This document shows positions 20,059 to 23,234 of a DNA stretch of 23,234 nt, one piece after another. The DNA is taken from positions 1-23,234 of IMG/VR virus record IMGVR_UViG_3300003582_000006; one strand, given 5' to 3'. The DNA is from a virus. The translations under genes and the position numbers were made by a program. The stretch's first letter is position 1, and every line of letters starts with the position of its first letter. The notes under the pieces are model-generated. The model was not told the origin of the DNA, did not search any database, and was given only the letters and a program-made list of their open reading frames with translations.

Positions 20059-23000
20059 GTCAATATTGTAATTTTTTTAACATCAATTTTCCTGAATGAA
20101 GGGATCTTGTTTCCATTGATTGCCACAACAGCACCCTTTCCATTCTCCAAGATATTAGATCTATACTTTGGCCATGTGAATCTATTTATGGATGCCATCA
20201 TCAGGCCAGTATCATCTTCAATAGTCAATATGCAAAACTCTGTGAGATCTAATCTTTTTGTGTATGTGGTGTTCTTTTTACCGGCCTCAAATATATCTCT
20301 TAAATTGATAGCTATGATTTTTGCTACCATTTTGATTGGCCCACTGAGTTCATCTACATCCCTGATTAATTTACAATCATATTGTTTCATCAAATCTTTG
20401 TATCCATCACCTATAGGATACAGATCATCCCATGGAACAACATCGATCCTTTCCAGATTGCTGGCCACTTTATCAGCAGGCATGCTACTATTATCATTTG
20501 TTGAAAATAAATCTGCCTGCCCTGAATTAAATGTAGGAAGGCAATCCAGCACGGCGAGAATCTGCTGAATTTTCTTTGGCACTTTCTGGGTATATATATC
20601 TTTGTTTTGGAAAGGCCTCATATCTAGGATCTTGTTTGCCATTCTAGCCCCAATGCCTTTGACATTAGAGAATCCCCCAATGATTTTACCATCCTTAAGT
20701 GAAAATGTTTTCTGGCTGTCATTTATATTAAGCACATCATATTTACCACCATACTCAACCCACTCACGCAATACTTTTTTTATCTTACCATCATCACTCT
20801 CATGAGCCAGTACAGCAGTATAATATTCAGCTGGATAATAATACTTTAAATATAAACACCAATAACTCATGATGCCATAGGATACACTGTGTGATTTATT
20901 AAATGCCCACGATCCGAATGTGTTCATCATATTCCACAATGTGTCAGCAATATCCTCCTCCATGCCATTTTTCAAAGCACCCTTGATGAATCCTTCCTTG
21001 AGTTTCCCAAAATATTCATCCCCCATAGACTTACTCATCCCGATCCGTGCGGTCATAGTATCTGACCAAGACATGGCACCAATGTATTTCATTATCATCA
21101 GCACCTGCTCCTGATATACTATAACACCGTGAGTTTCTGAGGCAATTTCCTCAAGTAGTGGGTGGATATATACAGCTTTTTTTGCTGTCTTTCGTTTGAA
21201 TCCTTTCTCATGTGCTCTGTAATCAAGATACATAGTTGTGCCACCACAATGTAATGCACCTGGTCTTGCCAGAGCAGAAATCTCTGATAAATTCCTGAAT
21301 TCATCCGGCCTAGTTTGGTTGCTGACAATTTGTACTGCCTCACCTTCCCATTGAAATACACCAGAGAATCTTTGATCCATCAACACTTTATATGGCTTAG
21401 GATCATCCAATGGCACATTATATAACCACTCATAGTCCTTTCCTATTAATTCCAGACAATCTTCAAATATAGCCAGTAATTTCAAACCAAGTATATCAAT
21501 CTTTAATAGATCTAATTTCTTGATGCCGTGCTTATCTACACACAACATCTCATCACCCTCTTTTGTCAAGCTAAAACTGCCAAATTTCGTCAGGTCTTTG
21601 CCTGACACAATCAGGCCACAAGCATGTACTGTAGATTGTCTGATTTGCCCTTCTAGGTTTTCACTAAATTTCAGCTGGGGATATTCATCAACAATCTTTT
21701 TAGCTTTATCAAACATTTCAATAGAGTCTTGAAGGCACATGCTCACACGTGCATCACCACTTGATCTCTCAATGATAAGGTTGCCAAGATCTTTAACATG
21801 CTGGTTAGGAATGTGGTATATTCTGCCAATATCCTGTAGGGCAACTTTTGGCTTAAAATATGACACTGCACCGATGGATGCTGTTTTGTCTCTGCCATAC
21901 TTGTCTCGCATGTATTTGAATACTAGATGCCTTTTGTTATCAGGGAAATCAACATCAATATCAGGAAGATCCGGCCTTGTGATATCTATGAATCTTTCAA
22001 AAAATAGTCCGTGTTTAATCGGGTCAACCTCAGTGATTGAAAGACAATAGCACACCAGAGATCCTGCTGATGATCCTCTGGCAGATCCTACAAGCATCCT
22101 TTTCTTTGCCCATACACACATATCAGCTATAACAAGAAAATAATCAACAAATCCTTTTTCATTGATTATAGACAATTCCCTTTTCATTCGGGCTTTATAT
22201 TCTTTGTTCAGTGGCAGGGATCTCCTTTTAAACCCAGCCCAACACTCATTCTTAAAATGTTTGAGTTTTGACTTTGTACCTTTGGGATATACAAATTTAA
22301 TAGATGTACCTTTTTGGATGGTAACATTACATTTCTTGGCAATCTCATTGGTGCTCCTGATTGCTTCTCTCCATTTAGATCCTAGCTTATCACGACACCT
22401 TTTTTCCATCTCATCCCCACTCCAGATATACATATCATCATACATTACCATCCTATTGGGATTGTTCATTTTACTGTGGGTATTGATACACAGCTTAATT
22501 TCTTGCCATTTAGCATCCTCTTTTTTAGGATAATGAGAATCAAGAGTAGCAACCAATTTAGCCTTTGCCATCACAGCAAGATCCACTATTGTTCTAATTT
22601 TCTCCTGCTGTTCTTGCTGATAATATGGAGTGACTTCAACATACATATCATCTAGGAATTTGTCTTTTAAACACCGCACGAATTTCAAACATGTATCAAA
22701 ATCTCTGTAGTGCTCACTGAGATAACCAGCACCGAGGCAACCTGTGGTCACAATCAGGCCTTCATGGTATTTAAATAAATGCTCTAAATCAATTCTAGGC
22801 TTTCTGTAAAATCCTTCAATGCCTGCAATTGATTGCAATTTATATAAATTTCTGAGGCCTGTATTATTTTTGGCTATAATAGTCATGTGATAAGTCATGC
22901 CTGATTTCACATGCAGGTCATCACACCAATAAAATTCACATCCCAGTAATGGTTTCATTTTATTTTTTACCATAGTGGTATAGAATTCTATATGCCCCCA

Positions 23001-23132
23001 TGTATTGCCATGATCTGTAATAGAGCATGTATCTAGGCCTATCTCTTTGAGATGGTCACAGATCTGCTGTGGTGTGCCATATCCGTCTAAAAATGAATAT
23101 GTAGTATGGACATGTATTGGCGTGTATTTCAT
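20055..23132 (-). CDS. dnaE: DNA polymerase III alpha subunit, DnaE type
   Basis: I start this at the ATG at 23130-23132, preceded by AAGGAG; a longer frame begins at 23222 but has no ribosome site. The 1025-residue product is close to cellular DnaE length. Domains in order: PHP (HVHTTYSFLDG at 7-17, ITDHGN, LLGCEFYW), palm with GSARGSSAGSLV (349-360), catalytic Asp391 and Asp393 in PDIDVDF and Asp546 in KIDILGL, fingers, a helix-hairpin-helix (VKGIGARMANKIL, about 824-836), a QADLF clamp-binding motif (872-876), and a C-terminal OB-like domain. There is no proofreading exonuclease domain, so it is not PolC-like. It is probably the phage replicase and may use the host sliding clamp. It is coupled to the VRR-NUC gene. 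Confidence 0.95.
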   Translation of the reverse strand: MKYTPIHVHTTYSFLDGYGTPQQICDHLKEIGLDTCSITDHGNTWGHIEFYTTMVKNKMKPLLGCEFYWCDDLHVKSGMTYHMTIIAKNNTGLRNLYKLQSIAGIEGFYRKPRIDLEHLFKYHEGLIVTTGCLGAGYLSEHYRDFDTCLKFVRCLKDKFLDDMYVEVTPYYQQEQQEKIRTIVDLAVMAKAKLVATLDSHYPKKEDAKWQEIKLCINTHSKMNNPNRMVMYDDMYIWSGDEMEKRCRDKLGSKWREAIRSTNEIAKKCNVTIQKGTSIKFVYPKGTKSKLKHFKNECWAGFKRRSLPLNKEYKARMKRELSIINEKGFVDYFLVIADMCVWAKKRMLVGSARGSSAGSLVCYCLSITEVDPIKHGLFFERFIDITRPDLPDIDVDFPDNKRHLVFKYMRDKYGRDKTASIGAVSYFKPKVALQDIGRIYHIPNQHVKDLGNLIIERSSGDARVSMCLQDSIEMFDKAKKIVDEYPQLKFSENLEGQIRQSTVHACGLIVSGKDLTKFGSFSLTKEGDEMLCVDKHGIKKLDLLKIDILGLKLLAIFEDCLELIGKDYEWLYNVPLDDPKPYKVLMDQRFSGVFQWEGEAVQIVSNQTRPDEFRNLSEISALARPGALHCGGTTMYLDYRAHEKGFKRKTAKKAVYIHPLLEEIASETHGVIVYQEQVLMIMKYIGAMSWSDTMTARIGMSKSMGDEYFGKLKEGFIKGALKNGMEEDIADTLWNMMNTFGSWAFNKSHSVSYGIMSYWCLYLKYYYPAEYYTAVLAHESDDGKIKKVLREWVEYGGKYDVLNINDSQKTFSLKDGKIIGGFSNVKGIGARMANKILDMRPFQNKDIYTQKVPKKIQQILAVLDCLPTFNSGQADLFSTNDNSSMPADKVASNLERIDVVPWDDLYPIGDGYKDLMKQYDCKLIRDVDELSGPIKMVAKIIAINLRDIFEAGKKNTTYTKRLDLTEFCILTIEDDTGLMMASINRFTWPKYRSNILENGKGAVVAINGNKIPSFRKIDVKKITILT

Positions 23133-23145
23133 TTTTTCTCCTTGA

Positions 23146-23234
23146 TCAAATCTGACATACCTGATTTTTTTGATTTTCTGCAATGCCTGCCTGCAACAAT
23201 TTGAGCCTGCAATATGTTGCAAATTCTGTTGTTT
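23146..23234 (-). CDS. C-terminal end of an upstream gene (partial, unknown)
   Basis: One minus-strand frame is open from the right edge to TGA at 23146-23148 and reads like a helical protein end (FATYCRLKLLQAGIAENQ, ending QVCQI). The polymerase ribosome site follows directly. A second frame, ending TGA at 23129-23131 over the polymerase ATG, is also open but is a less protein-like string of basic residues. With only 28 residues I cannot name it. Confidence 0.4.
   Translation of the reverse strand, partial: TTEFATYCRLKLLQAGIAENQKNQVCQI

Noticed and set aside
19966-20568. 200-codon plus-strand open frame
   Set aside because: It lies opposite the polymerase and nuclease genes, whose protein families are clear, and has no ribosome site; it is an antisense shadow.
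23133-23222. Thirty-codon extension of the polymerase
   Set aside because: The extension does not resemble PHP-domain sequence, and the AAGGAG site marks the ATG at 23130-23132.

Overview
The window reads as part of the genome of a tailed double-stranded DNA phage (Caudoviricetes). It is AT-rich (roughly 35-40 % G+C by eye), and every gene I can support lies on the minus strand. The genes are packed, with many ATGA or TAATG stop/start overlaps and strong AAGGAG-type ribosome sites. I see no integrase, repressor, tRNA, IS element or CRISPR array. The protein families point to a Gram-negative host, but the sequence does not settle which one. All directions below follow transcription, from high to low coordinates.

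Replication and early region (23234 down to about 11057). The tail of an unknown gene is followed by a 1025-residue DnaE-type DNA polymerase III alpha subunit with an internal QADLF clamp-binding motif, then a VRR-NUC-like PD-(D/E)XK nuclease. A train of small genes follows. Recognisable members are a zinc-ribbon protein, a J-domain protein, a SprT-like zinc metalloprotease, a Rad50/SMC-like ATPase, a protein resembling the VVA0879 family and two neighbouring DUF551-like proteins. Three genes in this region are preceded by near-identical leaders of about 90 bp that look like a phage promoter, spacer and ribosome-site cassette.

Junction (about 11057 down to 9519). A beta-order DNA methyltransferase is followed by a clear fragment of a phage PAPS-reductase-like gene lacking both ends. 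That fragment is fused to a second decayed reading frame. These pieces look richer in CpG than their surroundings and resemble a decaying acquired cassette. An AT-rich intergenic stretch with an intrinsic terminator follows, separating early from late genes.

Virion assembly region (9518 down to 1). The order is small terminase, large terminase, a two-helix membrane protein, a portal fused to a Mu F-like minor-head domain, prohead protease, HK97-type major capsid protein, a 90-residue protein, a HeH/LEM-like protein, and a fibre-like protein with tandem repeats of about 95 residues that runs off the left edge. Intrinsic terminators follow the capsid gene and the 90-residue gene.

The most rewarding items are the threefold promoter/leader cassette, the PAPS-reductase remnant and its deletion joint, the host-clamp motif in the polymerase, the portal-MuF fusion, and an apparent excess of GATC sites in the structural genes.
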